DNA of 64,000 nucleotides from Methylococcaceae bacterium UBA975 (GTDB lineage: Bacteria; Pseudomonadota; Gammaproteobacteria; Methylococcales; Cycloclasticaceae). The stretch is from the NCBI GenBank assembly GCA_002292375.1, contig DBBV01000020.1, positions 1-64,000 on the forward strand, read 5' to 3'. Shown here piece after piece: positions 8,353 through 17,735 of this stretch. The position numbers were made by a program, and so were the translations under genes. How positions within the stretch are numbered: the first letter of the stretch is position 1; every line of letters starts with the position of its first letter. The notes below the pieces were generated by a model. The model had not been told where the DNA came from. It did no database searches and saw only the letters and a program-made list of their open reading frames with translations.

Positions 8353-9628
8353 CTAATAATACGGACAAGGCGATATCATCATCATCCGGCAAGGTCGTGG
8401 GCTCAATAAATTTTGCCATTAAATCCTTGGCCGACGGGTAGTGTAAGTCTTCAGGGACACGTTGCCCATCGGTTACAAAGTTTAATGGTAACCGTTGCTC
8501 AATGATGGCAGATAAAGCACTACCAGGGCAATCAGTTTCATCCAGTTTACTTAAAATACAACCAACCGGCTTGGCGTCAGCAAAGGTATTCATGACCTCG
8601 CGCATAGCTCGTGCTTCGGTCGTTGCTGAAATAACCAAATAACTCTCTATATTAAATTGTTCTTGCTGCAATAACCCAAATTGCTCTGTCATTCGAACAT
8701 CGCGTTGACTCATCCCTGCGGTATCAATTAACACCAATTTTTTATCAATAAAATCTGTCAGTGCTTCTTGAAAGTCGTCTTTCGTTGAGGCAACGCGCAT
8801 CGGTACTCCTAAAATCCTAGCAAAATTACTCAATTGCTCGTGCGCACCAATTCTAAAGTTATCCGTGGTGATCAAACCAATACTGTCGACACCATGGCGC
8901 ATTCTATAGCGGGCGGCTAGTTTAGCTATGGTCGTCGTTTTACCCACACCTGTTGGCCCAACTAAGGCCACTAAGCCACCTTCATCTAAAATCTTATTAT
9001 CTGTGATCGGTAAAGATTGCGCAGTGACTTGTAAACACTCAAGCCACGCATCTTCTAACTCACAGTCAACAACGATTGTTTCAGCCAATTTGAGGCTTAG
9101 TTTCTTTGAAAAACCTGTGTCTAATAATCGCCGTATTACATCGATTCGTACCGGGTTTTGTTGTATTTTGTCGGCCCAAGATAGCTCATTCAATTGCGTC
9201 CTGAATTCGTGCCGCATCATGTCCAATTCGTGTTTGACGGCTTTGATCGCCGGGTCTTCAAACCATTCTGCTTTTTTAGAGGCCACTGTCTTTGTCTTTA
9301 ATCGTGGTTCTTTAACGTCTATGGCTTCGCTAGGGCGTTTTACTTCGGCCGGCCTGTAATCATCGCGGTAAGATTGTTTTGGCGGTTCATTCCAATCAAT
9401 CGACACCCGGTCCTTTTTTAGTTGTTGTTCAAGCCGTTTGTTAAGTAGGTCTTCTTGTTTATCTGCAGCGTCGCGAACCGCTCGTTCGTCGTAATCTTTT
9501 GCTGCCACAACCTCCACACCGTTATCAACAGTGGTATTAGAAAGAATAACAGCATCAACACCCAGCTCTTCTTTAACCAACCTGAGTGCTTCGCGCATAT
9601 CTGGCGCAAAAAATCGTTTAATTTTCAT
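8324..9628 (-). CDS. flhF: Flagellar placement GTPase FlhF
   Basis: A 434-residue SRP-family GTPase. A basic N-terminus of about 120 residues (B domain) is followed by an N domain and the G domain with P-loop GPTGVGKT at residues 224-231, DTAGMSQRD (G3) and KLDET (G4). FlhF marks the cell pole for flagellar assembly, and the partner FleN follows directly. It lies downstream of flhA with a 77-base gap that holds a short GC-rich hairpin. Confidence 0.95.
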   Translation of the reverse strand: MKIKRFFAPDMREALRLVKEELGVDAVILSNTTVDNGVEVVAAKDYDERAVRDAADKQEDLLNKRLEQQLKKDRVSIDWNEPPKQSYRDDYRPAEVKRPSEAIDVKEPRLKTKTVASKKAEWFEDPAIKAVKHELDMMRHEFRTQLNELSWADKIQQNPVRIDVIRRLLDTGFSKKLSLKLAETIVVDCELEDAWLECLQVTAQSLPITDNKILDEGGLVALVGPTGVGKTTTIAKLAARYRMRHGVDSIGLITTDNFRIGAHEQLSNFARILGVPMRVASTKDDFQEALTDFIDKKLVLIDTAGMSQRDVRMTEQFGLLQQEQFNIESYLVISATTEARAMREVMNTFADAKPVGCILSKLDETDCPGSALSAIIEQRLPLNFVTDGQRVPEDLHYPSAKDLMAKFIEPTTLPDDDDIALSVLLDGSTSHANV

Positions 9629-9705
9629 TACGTATTACCTCGTAAAGTATAAACCCCCTACCGAGGGTAGTTAATGTGATTGCCATCAAGTCTTTAGTAT
9701 TGAAC

Positions 9706-11796
9706 TTAGCCATTAGGCCCTACACTACCAACTACCCTCACTTGTCTATCTTCAGGGATTTCGTTGTATGACAGCACATTTAGATTGGAAATTGAGTGAC
9801 GTACAAAGCGTGCAAGCCAAGGCCTTAGAAAAGACGACACCAATAACACGGCGCTTTTACCTTCCATTTCTAATTTCTGCGTACTTTCTTGCAATGCATT
9901 GATCATTCTTTCAGCGAGTCCTGGTTCAAGTCCGGCGCTACCATCCACTGACGCCTGTAAACTTTGTTGCAATAAGCGTTCCAAATCTGGGTCTAGCGTA
10001 ATTACTGACAGTTCATTGTCTAAGCCACTGATTTTCTGAACAATTGAGCGGCCTAACGCAACGCGAACCGCCGCTGTTAATGCGCCAGTTTCTTGACTCA
10101 CTCGACCGTGTTCAATTAATGTTTCCGCCACGGTGCGCATATCACGTACTGGAATATTTTCCTGTAGTAAGTTTTGCAATACTTTAACCACTGAGCCAAG
10201 AGGCAAGGTATCCGGTACCAGGTCTTCAACCAACTTAGGTGCCGACTTTTTCAGGGTATCTAACATTTGTTGTACTTCTTCGTGCCCTAGCAACTCATGC
10301 GCGTGGGTTTGTATGATTTGGCTAAGGTGCGTTGCAACCACTGTGCCTGGGTCAACCACGGTATAACCCATGGTTTGCGCTTGATCTCGTTGCGCCTTAT
10401 CAATCCATACTGCGTCAAGACCAAATGCCGGATCTTTGGTTGCTATACCCTGCACATCACCAAATACTTGCCCCGGGTTAATTGCCATTTCTCTATCTGG
10501 GTGAATCTCTACTTCACCGATATTAACGCCCATTAAGGTCAGACGATAAATATTTGGCGCCAGGTCTAAATTGTCACGAATATGCACCGCAGGAATTAAG
10601 AAACCGAGTTCTTGTGAAAGCTTCTTTCTGACGCCTTTAATGCGTGACATCAACTCGCCCCCTTGGGTCTTATCGACTAACGGAATAAGCCGGTAACCAA
10701 CCTCTAGGCCAATCATATCGACCGGTGCAACATCATCCCAAGAAAGCTCTTTAGGCTCTTCAGGCATGGTTTGAACTTTAGGCGCTGGTTCAAGCGCCAC
10801 TAATTTTTCGATGCGTTGTTTATTATGGACAGAATAGGCTAAATAGCCCAACGATAAAGCCAAAATAATAAACACCAAATTAGGCATGCCGGGTATTAAG
10901 CCGAGTGCTCCAATAATTCCCGCACTGATAGCCAGAGCCTTAGGGTTACTTAACACTTGAACCGACACTTGCTCACCCATGTCTTGGGCGCTATTAACAC
11001 GCGTGACGATAATGGCTGTTGCTGTCGACAATAAAAGACCGGGGATCTGAGCGACAAGGCCATCACCAATCGTCAATAAGGTGTAATATTCCATCGCCTG
11101 AGAAAAGGGTAAGTCGTGCTGTAGCGTACCAACAGCTAGGCCGCCAACGATATTAATTAAAAGGATTAAAATACCTGCGACCGCATCACCACGTACGAAT
11201 TTACTCGCACCATCCATTGAGCCATAAAAGTCAGCTTCTTGACTTATTTCCGCCCGTCGGTCACGCGCTTGGTCTTGGGTTAATAAACCTGCATTTAAAT
11301 CGGCATCAATCGCCATTTGTTTACCGGGCATTGCGTCCAGGGTAAATCGAGCACTCACTTCAGAAACCCGCCCAGCACCTTTGGTAACGACCACAAAGTT
11401 AATAATAATTAAAATGCTAAAAACCACCAAACCGACGGCATAGTTACCACCAATGACAAACGAACCAAACGCCTCGATAACCTTGCCCGCTGCATCACCC
11501 CCATTATGACCTTCTAATAATACAATACGCGTAGAGGCCACGTTTAAGCTCAACCTCAGTATGGTGGCTACCAATATAAAGCTGGGGAAAACGGCAAAGT
11601 CTAATGGCCGCAGAGCATATACCACCACCAATAATACGATCAGTGACAGCGCAATATTAAAGGTGAAGAGCAAATCCAGCATGAACGGGGGTAGCGGCAA
11701 TACTAACATCGCCAAAATGACCATAATTAAGATAGGCGCACCTAAGCCATTACGGGCAAAATCGAGTAGTAATTTTGAAATATCGTTAAAGCTCAT
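9706..11796 (-). CDS. flhA: Flagellar export gate protein FlhA
   Basis: A 696-residue FlhA, the usual length. About eight membrane helices fill the first 330 residues with the conserved FHIPEP-family cytoplasmic loop between them (MPGKQMAIDADLNAG; MDGASKFVRGDAVAGILI). The C-terminal cytoplasmic domain (350-696) docks chaperone-substrate complexes. Together with FlhB, FliP, FliQ and FliR it forms the export gate at the base of the flagellum. flhB lies 22 bases upstream. Confidence 0.96.
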   Translation of the reverse strand: MSFNDISKLLLDFARNGLGAPILIMVILAMLVLPLPPFMLDLLFTFNIALSLIVLLVVVYALRPLDFAVFPSFILVATILRLSLNVASTRIVLLEGHNGGDAAGKVIEAFGSFVIGGNYAVGLVVFSILIIINFVVVTKGAGRVSEVSARFTLDAMPGKQMAIDADLNAGLLTQDQARDRRAEISQEADFYGSMDGASKFVRGDAVAGILILLINIVGGLAVGTLQHDLPFSQAMEYYTLLTIGDGLVAQIPGLLLSTATAIIVTRVNSAQDMGEQVSVQVLSNPKALAISAGIIGALGLIPGMPNLVFIILALSLGYLAYSVHNKQRIEKLVALEPAPKVQTMPEEPKELSWDDVAPVDMIGLEVGYRLIPLVDKTQGGELMSRIKGVRKKLSQELGFLIPAVHIRDNLDLAPNIYRLTLMGVNIGEVEIHPDREMAINPGQVFGDVQGIATKDPAFGLDAVWIDKAQRDQAQTMGYTVVDPGTVVATHLSQIIQTHAHELLGHEEVQQMLDTLKKSAPKLVEDLVPDTLPLGSVVKVLQNLLQENIPVRDMRTVAETLIEHGRVSQETGALTAAVRVALGRSIVQKISGLDNELSVITLDPDLERLLQQSLQASVDGSAGLEPGLAERMINALQESTQKLEMEGKSAVLLVSSFLRPWLARFVRHSISNLNVLSYNEIPEDRQVRVVGSVGPNG

Positions 11797-11818
11797 CGTT
11801 TTAAATAGTTAATCAATT

Positions 11819-12967
11819 TTAGTGTGTCCTATTAGCGTATTTTTTATACTCATCAGGTATCGTAATACTGTCTGGTGGCGTGGGTTTTTTCCAGCGTTTT
11901 TCAGTTGCGATTCGTAGTTGGTAAACATAGGCAAGTACTTGAGCTACAGCTAAATACAGGCCTTTTGGTACCTCTTCATTTAATTCAGTTGTGTAAAATA
12001 ACGCCCTGGCCAGCGGGGGTGCGGATACCAAAGTAATACCATGGCTCAATGCAATATTTCTAATTTGTGCGGCGACTAAGTCACCGCCTTTCGCCACAAC
12101 AATTGGCGCAGAGGAACCGCCGTCTTCATATTTAAGTGCCACTGCAAAATGCGTCGGGTTCGTCACGATCACATCGGCCTTGGGTACTTCCTCTAACATT
12201 CTGCCTTGAGACATTTCTTGTTGTAACTGACGCACTTTGCTTTTAACTTCCGGCCGCCCCTCAGTTTGCTTCATTTCATCTTTGACCTCCTGCAAGGTCA
12301 TTTTTAATTTCTTTTTATACTCCCAAAGACTAAAAGGAACGTCGATAGCGACCACAAGCAGTAATGATGCACATAAAATGACAAACGATAGTGTCATCAT
12401 TTCACTCGCCCGTATCAGCGCAGCTTGCAAGGTAAGCTGACTTAAATTAATAAATTCTGTTAAGTAAATATCACTGACGAAAAACATGACACCTAAGACC
12501 AATAAAAACTTAAGTAAGGATTTGACCAATTCAACCAAGCTGCGAACAGCAAACATACGTTTTAAACCAGCCAAAGGATTCATTTTGCTGGCTTTTGGGC
12601 TAAAGGCGTCCGCACTAAACGCCCAGCCGCCCATCGCAATAGGCCCTGCCAATGCAGCAAACATCATCGCCGCCAAAAACGGCGCTACAAATACTAAGGC
12701 TTGCTGCATGAATAACTCCAGCGTTGTCACCGTTGCCATGGGGTCAAATAAGGTCGCACGATCAATGGAAAAAGCATTTTCCATCACCGACCAAAGACCA
12801 AGAAAAATTCGATCACCGGTCATCCAAATCATCACCGAACCCATCATCAAAACGACCACCGTGTTAAGCTCTTTTGACCGCGCGATGTCACCCTTTTTTC
12901 GCGCGTCTTCCTCCCGCTTGGCGGTGGGTTCCTCGGTTTTTTCTTGGTCGCTTTCTTGCTCTGCCAC
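11819..12967 (-). CDS. flhB: Flagellar export switch protein FlhB
   Basis: A 382-residue FlhB. A charged N-terminus (EKTEEPTAKREEDARKKG) precedes four membrane segments, and the cytoplasmic domain carries the self-cleavage site NPTH with Asn270-Pro271. Cleavage there changes export specificity from rod/hook proteins to filament proteins. The gene ends 22 bases before flhA and begins one base after fliR. FliK, the usual ruler protein that triggers the switch, is not found immediately upstream of fliL in this window. Confidence 0.96.
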   Translation of the reverse strand: MAEQESDQEKTEEPTAKREEDARKKGDIARSKELNTVVVLMMGSVMIWMTGDRIFLGLWSVMENAFSIDRATLFDPMATVTTLELFMQQALVFVAPFLAAMMFAALAGPIAMGGWAFSADAFSPKASKMNPLAGLKRMFAVRSLVELVKSLLKFLLVLGVMFFVSDIYLTEFINLSQLTLQAALIRASEMMTLSFVILCASLLLVVAIDVPFSLWEYKKKLKMTLQEVKDEMKQTEGRPEVKSKVRQLQQEMSQGRMLEEVPKADVIVTNPTHFAVALKYEDGGSSAPIVVAKGGDLVAAQIRNIALSHGITLVSAPPLARALFYTTELNEEVPKGLYLAVAQVLAYVYQLRIATEKRWKKPTPPDSITIPDEYKKYANRTH

Positions 12968-12968
12968 G

Positions 12969-13748
12969 TTAGGTCCTTATCCGTAAAAAATCACCAATCA
13001 CGCCATAACTTTCGACGAGCAAATTAGTGAAATTATTCAATACAGACGGCAGTGTTAACCACATTAACAAGGCACCTAGTACTAGGGTAATAGGAAAACC
13101 CACGGCAAAAATATTCAACTGTGGCGCGGCACGGGTAACCACGCCAAAAGCAACGTTAACCATCAATAAGGAGGCAATTGCTGGCATGGCCATTAACAGC
13201 CCTGCCGAAAACAAACGACTAGACCATGCAATGACTGACCATAGGTCAGAGCGTTCAATGCCATTAACCCCAATCGGTAAGCTCTGGAAACTATCAATCA
13301 ACATTTCAATTAACAACAAATGCCCACCTAGGGTTAAAAATAATAAGGTTGATAACACTAAATAAAATTGACTAATCACCGGTACGCTAACACCCGTTGC
13401 TGGATCGACCATCGACGCGAAACCAAGCCCCATACTATAAGCAATGCCCTGCCCGGCAAATATCACCGCGCTAAACACCAGTTGCAAAACAAACCCCATC
13501 AATAAGCCGATTAAGATTTGTTGTAAACCAGTGACCAGCCCTTGATGACTCATCACCTCAATCGCAGGGGCTTGCGGTAACAGGGGTATCGTGAAAAAGG
13601 TAATTAATAGCGCCGCTCCAACAATAATTTTTGAATCAACAAATCGTCCACTGAATACCGGTATAGAAACGAACATGGCGCTGATTCTTAATAAAGGCCA
13701 AAAAAAACTAGACGCCCATAGCATGATTTGTTGCTCACTAAAAACCAT
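12969..13748 (-). CDS. fliR: Flagellar export protein FliR
   Basis: A 259-residue hydrophobic protein with about six membrane helices, the usual size for FliR. Family features include GLVTGLQQILIGLLMGFVLQ, GFASMVDPATGVSVPVISQF and RAAPQLNIFAVGFPIT. It joins FliP and FliQ in the helical export-gate core. It lies between fliQ (27-base gap) and flhB. Confidence 0.95.
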   Translation of the reverse strand: MVFSEQQIMLWASSFFWPLLRISAMFVSIPVFSGRFVDSKIIVGAALLITFFTIPLLPQAPAIEVMSHQGLVTGLQQILIGLLMGFVLQLVFSAVIFAGQGIAYSMGLGFASMVDPATGVSVPVISQFYLVLSTLLFLTLGGHLLLIEMLIDSFQSLPIGVNGIERSDLWSVIAWSSRLFSAGLLMAMPAIASLLMVNVAFGVVTRAAPQLNIFAVGFPITLVLGALLMWLTLPSVLNNFTNLLVESYGVIGDFLRIRT

Positions 13749-13775
13749 GATGAAAAAGCGGTCTATTATTCATGA

Positions 13776-14045
13776 TCAGCCGATTAGTTCAGGAATTTGC
13801 AAATACGTTTGCCGTGTAAAATTAATAATTAAACGTAACATCCAGGGGCCGGCAACCGATAACACAATGACCGTGACCAGAAGCTTAGGTACAAAACTTA
13901 AGGTCATTTCATTAATCTGGGTTGCCGCTTGAAACATTGCCACTAGCAAACCAATCGCCAGCGCAGACAATAAAATAGGCGCCGACAACAAAACGGTCAG
14001 TTGTAGAGCTCTTTCACCTAAATCCATTACGCTATCTGGGGTCAT
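13776..14045 (-). CDS. fliQ: Flagellar export protein FliQ
   Basis: An 89-residue protein with two membrane helices, the standard FliQ length, with the family segment LLVAMFQAATQINEMTLSFVP. It is a component of the FliPQR export gate. The gene lies 12 bases after fliP in the same operon. Confidence 0.96.
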   Translation of the reverse strand: MTPDSVMDLGERALQLTVLLSAPILLSALAIGLLVAMFQAATQINEMTLSFVPKLLVTVIVLSVAGPWMLRLIINFTRQTYLQIPELIG

Positions 14046-14057
14046 ATTTTTACTCTG

Positions 14058-14783
14058 TTAGATAAAGAAACTAGCCGCAAGCGTTTCCATAATCAGTGCC
14101 CAGCCATCCACTAAAACAAACAACATTAATTTAAATGGTAATGAAATAATCAATGGTGACAGCATCATCATACCCATCGACATCAGCACACTGGCGACCA
14201 CCATATCAATGATCAAAAACGGTATGAAAATCATAAATCCAATTTGAAATGCTGTTTTTAATTCGCTGGTTACAAAGGCAGGCAATAAAAGCGACAGGGG
14301 CACTTCGCTACTGTCATTGATGGGCTCGGCACCAGAAATTCGGGCGAACATATCCAGATCATCACTTCTAGTTTGACGCAGCATAAACTCACGGAAAGGC
14401 AAGATAGCCTTAGTGATAGCGATGTCGGCCGATATGTGATCATTTAGGTAGGGTTGCAAGGCCTCATCATTCGCACGCTCAAACACCGGTGACATGATGA
14501 AAAAAGTTAGAAACAGCGCCAAACCCAAAAGAATTTGGTTGCTGGGCGTTTGTGGGGTGCCCATCGCCTGACGTAAAATAGAAAAAACAATAATAATTCG
14601 GGTAAACGAAGTCATCATAACAAGCAAACTGGGTAAGACCGTTAACACGGTCATTACCGCTAAAATTTGCAGCGTTACGGAATAACTTTTGCCGTCACCG
14701 GCAATGGTAATTGCTTCGATACCTCCGGCCGCAAAAGCCAAGTTCGGCATAAGCAATAACAACGCCATGATTAATATTTTCAT
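14058..14783 (-). CDS. fliP: Flagellar export protein FliP
   Basis: A 241-residue FliP. It has a cleavable signal peptide (about residues 1-18), then four membrane segments. Family motifs include MMTSFTRIIIVFSILRQAMG, QILLGLALFLTFFIMSPV and PAFVTSELKTAFQIGF. It forms the pentameric core of the export gate. Its start overlaps the fliO stop by 4 bases. Confidence 0.96.
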   Translation of the reverse strand: MKILIMALLLLMPNLAFAAGGIEAITIAGDGKSYSVTLQILAVMTVLTVLPSLLVMMTSFTRIIIVFSILRQAMGTPQTPSNQILLGLALFLTFFIMSPVFERANDEALQPYLNDHISADIAITKAILPFREFMLRQTRSDDLDMFARISGAEPINDSSEVPLSLLLPAFVTSELKTAFQIGFMIFIPFLIIDMVVASVLMSMGMMMLSPLIISLPFKLMLFVLVDGWALIMETLAASFFI

Positions 14784-15205
14784 TCGGCGCCTTTTTTACT
14801 CATCATGCTTTGCAAGTTCTGCTGAAAGCTTCCGCTCGGGCGCGAATCGCTTTCGTTGATCTCCCCTTCATCAAAGGTGTGTAGCTTAACCACCCGACCG
14901 GGGGCTACACCAAGTAACAAATACTGTTTTCCTGCGCGTATTAACACAGCTTTTTCGCGTGTACCTAAAGAGATCCCTGAAACGACTTTTAATGCGCCGA
15001 CTTGGCCCAGCCCAAATCCCGTTAATCGTTTTGCTAACCACGCGACGATCACAATCACTAGCAACACAAACATAAGCCCAACACTCCACTGTGTGAGATT
15101 GGCTGTCGATAAAGGGTCGACACTTTGTGAACCGACGGTTACAGGCTCAGATGCTAATAACATGCTGGGCATGGCCATCAAGATAAACGAGGTTAGCTTA
15201 AGCAT
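14780..15205 (-). CDS. fliO: Flagellar biosynthesis protein FliO
   Basis: A 141-residue protein with an N-terminal signal-like segment, one membrane helix at about residues 40-60 (WSVGLMFVLLVIVIVAWLAKR) and a small cytoplasmic domain with LGTREKAVLIRAGKQYLLLG. FliO helps FliP assemble and is poorly conserved, so position between fliN and fliP supports the call. It overlaps fliN by 1 base and fliP by 4. Confidence 0.92.
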   Translation of the reverse strand: MLKLTSFILMAMPSMLLASEPVTVGSQSVDPLSTANLTQWSVGLMFVLLVIVIVAWLAKRLTGFGLGQVGALKVVSGISLGTREKAVLIRAGKQYLLLGVAPGRVVKLHTFDEGEINESDSRPSGSFQQNLQSMMSKKGAE

Positions 15206-15699
15206 TATTTTAATTTTTTAACCCGTTCTGCAGGGCTAATAATGTCCGTCAAGCGTAAACCAAACTTATCATTTACAACCACTACCTCACCACGTGCAAT
15301 TAAGGTTTTATTCACCAACACATCCATCGGCTCGCCTGCTAAACGGTCTAACTCAATCACTGAGCCTTGATTTAATTGCAACAAATTACGAATACTAATT
15401 CGCGTGCTGCCCACTTCCATTGAAATGGTAACGGGCACGTCCAAGATAACGTCAAGGTTGACCTCGCCACCCATACCCATCAAGCCACCGGTGTCTGCGA
15501 GCGCGTCAAACGATGCCGCCTCTGCACTAGCTTGCTCACTTAATGCATCACCCCAATCAGCTTCGCCTGATGCCTGTTCGTCTAACGCATCGCCCCAATC
15601 CGCTCCATCAGATTCCTTTTCACCTGCTGCCTGTTCCTCAAGGGCATCGCCCCAGTCCGCACCGTCATTGTCATTGTCATTATTGTCATCATCACTCAT
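15205..15699 (-). CDS. fliN: Flagellar C-ring protein FliN with repeated N-terminus
   Basis: A 164-residue FliN. The C-terminal SpoA/SPOA domain (about residues 78-160) has the typical LDVPVTISMEVGSTRISIRN and VNDKFGLRLTDIIS segments and forms the base of the switch complex with FliM and FliG. The N-terminal 65 residues are very acidic and hold three copies of ADWGDAL (residues 14-20, 33-39, 47-53), each followed by an EQA-type segment. Homologues usually carry one such motif, so this looks like a local expansion. The gene starts 2 bases after fliM. Confidence 0.95.
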   Translation of the reverse strand: MSDDDNNDNDNDGADWGDALEEQAAGEKESDGADWGDALDEQASGEADWGDALSEQASAEAASFDALADTGGLMGMGGEVNLDVILDVPVTISMEVGSTRISIRNLLQLNQGSVIELDRLAGEPMDVLVNKTLIARGEVVVVNDKFGLRLTDIISPAERVKKLK

Positions 15700-15701
15700 C
15701 G

Positions 15702-16709
15702 TTAAGCCTCATTTTTAATCACATTTTTAAACTCATCACGCTCTGTTTTTTCCAGCAATTGCACGGCAAAATTACCATTGCTGACACCCAGCTTGCACCT
15801 AAATAGCGGCATATCGCCCGATTCCAGCAAGACGTGTTCAGGTAAATCTAAAGGTAAAATGTCACCCACTTTAAAATTCAGCACATCACCCAAGGTTTTT
15901 TCCTGTTTTATCAAGGTACTCACTAAATCCACTTCGGCGGTGGTGATGTCTTTTCTTAAGGTCGATTTCCATCGTTCATCGGTATCACCACGGTCACTTT
16001 GAATACCCGCGTCAAGCAATTCACGAATTGGTTCTAGCATGGTATAGGGCAAACTAAATTGAACATCCCCACCGCCCCCTTCAAGTTCAAGGTGAATGGT
16101 TGAAACAATCATGATTTCAGTTGGGCTCACTATATTGGCAAATTGTGGATTGACCTCTGAGTTTACGTATTCGAAATTAAGTTTTAAAACGGGTTCCCAC
16201 GCTTTGATTAAGTCTTTAAAAATAATATCCAAAACGATTCTGACTACTCGCATTTCGGTGGCTGTAAATTCACGGCCTTCGACTTTATTATGAAAACGTC
16301 CCGAACCACCAAAATACGTATCGACAATGGTAAACACCAGGCTAGGGTCTAGTACAAACAACGCCGACCCTCTTAATGGTTTGATTTTGACGATGTTTAA
16401 ATTAGTTGGTACAAATAAGCTGTGCACATATTCCGAAAACTTAAGCATCTGAATGCCAGAAATGGAAATTTCAGTTGATCGCCTTAACAGGTTAAACAAG
16501 CTAATTCGAAAATACCGTGCAAAACGCTCATTAACCATTTCAAGCGTCGGCATACGGCCGCGTATGATTCTATCTTGACTTTGGAAATCATACTGACGCG
16601 CCTCGCCAGAGGACGCATCAACGCCGGTTTCGGTTTCAACACCACCGTCATCTACACCGTGCAATAAGGCGTCAATTTCGTCTTGCGATAATAAGTCCAT
16701 GTCAGACAT
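15702..16709 (-). CDS. fliM: Flagellar motor switch protein FliM
   Basis: A 335-residue FliM. The extreme N-terminus, LLSQDEIDALLHGV, is the CheY-P binding peptide. The middle CheC-like domain contains the GGXG-type motif (VDTYFGGSGRFHN) that contacts FliG, and the C-terminal SpoA domain pairs with FliN. It starts directly after the fliL stop, in the same operon. Confidence 0.96.
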   Translation of the reverse strand: MSDMDLLSQDEIDALLHGVDDGGVETETGVDASSGEARQYDFQSQDRIIRGRMPTLEMVNERFARYFRISLFNLLRRSTEISISGIQMLKFSEYVHSLFVPTNLNIVKIKPLRGSALFVLDPSLVFTIVDTYFGGSGRFHNKVEGREFTATEMRVVRIVLDIIFKDLIKAWEPVLKLNFEYVNSEVNPQFANIVSPTEIMIVSTIHLELEGGGGDVQFSLPYTMLEPIRELLDAGIQSDRGDTDERWKSTLRKDITTAEVDLVSTLIKQEKTLGDVLNFKVGDILPLDLPEHVLLESGDMPLFRCKLGVSNGNFAVQLLEKTERDEFKNVIKNEA

Positions 16710-17261
16710 TTACTGCATCACCAACTCGGTAAAAAAGATGTTCTTCACCTTAGATGCTACTTGCTTATCAGCCAGCACTTTATTAATTACACCTTTAATC
16801 GCGACTTGTAAGTTTGTTTTTCCCTCGAGCGATTTAAGGACTTCAGGGTCTTGATTAGACAACAATAATAGAATGTTATTACGAATCACCGGATCATGCA
16901 GTTTTACCGCATCAACCACCCGATCATCGGTTGTTAATAAACTTATTTCTACCTTAAGAACCCGGATGCTACCTGCTTTAAAATTAACCAAGAAGGCTGG
17001 GCTTAACGGTAAGTAAGTTGCAGCCGACTCCACTGAGTCGTCTTCATCAGACTCAGCATTTTCTTCTTTTTCAGCAGATTCTTCTTTAGCTGGGTCGGAT
17101 GATGTAGACGGCTGTTCATCGTCAAAAATCCCCATAAAATATAGTACGGCACCCGTAACTAGCAACAAGGCCATCACTCCTGCAGCAATAATAATGATAA
17201 GTTTTTTCTTAGAACCCGCTTCCTGATCTACCGACTCGTCTTGTTGTTCTTCTTCAGCCAT
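16710..17261 (-). CDS. fliL: Flagellar basal-body protein FliL
   Basis: A 183-residue FliL. It has a short acidic cytoplasmic N-terminus, one membrane helix (LIIIIAAGVMALLLVTGAVL), an acidic linker and a periplasmic stomatin-like domain that supports the stator units. I chose the ATG at 17261, which follows a GAGGTGGG ribosome-binding site; the frame extends four codons further only to a TTG inside that site. It is the first gene of the fli-flh operon here and follows a sigma54-type promoter. Confidence 0.94.
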   Translation of the reverse strand: MAEEEQQDESVDQEAGSKKKLIIIIAAGVMALLLVTGAVLYFMGIFDDEQPSTSSDPAKEESAEKEENAESDEDDSVESAATYLPLSPAFLVNFKAGSIRVLKVEISLLTTDDRVVDAVKLHDPVIRNNILLLLSNQDPEVLKSLEGKTNLQVAIKGVINKVLADKQVASKVKNIFFTELVMQ

Positions 17262-17295
17262 CACCCACCTCAATTATTATGATTAAAATTATTCC

Positions 17296-17312
17296 AAGCA
17301 ATTGCTATGCCA
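17296..17312 (-). promoter_or_regulatory. Sigma54 promoter before fliL
   Basis: The minus strand reads TGGCAT, five bases, then TTGCTT, matching the -24/-12 sigma54 consensus TGGCAC-N5-TTGCA at the invariant GG and GC positions. It lies about 35 bases before the fliL start. Polar flagellar class II/III operons are normally driven by sigma54 with FleQ or FleR, which fits. Confidence 0.75.
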
Positions 17313-17449
17313 TCTAATAACTAATTCAATAACAAAGACTTAGAAAACCTATTTAACACCCTGTCAAATTCAGACCTTTATTATAGGCATGTACTGCGCT
17401 AATCCGCCAAAAAATTGTCACTAAAAACGCACTGCTGAAACATGCCAGA

Positions 17450-17470
17450 AAAGGGTATTAAATACCCTTT
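17450..17470. terminator. Stem-loop upstream of fliL, possible terminator
   Basis: A perfect 9-base inverted repeat (AAAGGGTAT, loop TAA, ATACCCTTT) lies between the fliL promoter and the decayed outer-membrane gene. A short T tract follows on the minus strand. It could stop read-through into the fli operon, but the stem is AT-rich, so the role is uncertain. Confidence 0.4.
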
Positions 17471-17486
17471 CAATTATCCTGTTTAG

Positions 17487-17715
17487 TTGAGTGTAGAAGA
17501 AGATCAGCCCCTAAACCACTAATGGAATAATAGTTGGACAGCTGGACTGGGTGTTGAACACCTTGTGACGACTCATTTATCCGCCCGTATTGAATACAGA
17601 TACTCAGAGTATCCGACAGAACACTTGGATGCATCAGTGGCATGGCGACGGTACGCTTGAAAAACAAGATTATGATGAAGATAGCCTGCGCATCGGTATT
17701 GCTTATTACTTCTAA
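17487..17715 (+). pseudogene. Decayed C-terminus of an OmpA-like beta-barrel outer membrane protein
   Basis: Translated on the plus strand, 17523-17664 gives WTAGLGVEHLVTTHLSARIE followed by YRYSEYP, the alternating pattern of an outer-membrane beta-barrel (compare the common GVEY...LSLRAEYRYS pattern). The frame then shifts by one base near 17660 and continues as GDGTLEKQDYDEDSLRIGIAYYF, ending with the C-terminal Phe that targets barrels to the BAM machinery, then a stop at 17713. A stop codon at 17520 interrupts the upstream part (VEEDQPLNH). The N-terminal half is missing. A good terminator follows directly, so this is the 3' remnant of a once-expressed gene. Confidence 0.6.
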
Positions 17716-17735
17716 ACACCTGTAGCCGCATGAAG

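Noticed and set aside
9640..9670. Hairpin between flhA and flhF as a terminator
   Set aside because: The stem is only about five bases and lacks a T run, and flhF must be expressed with the operon.
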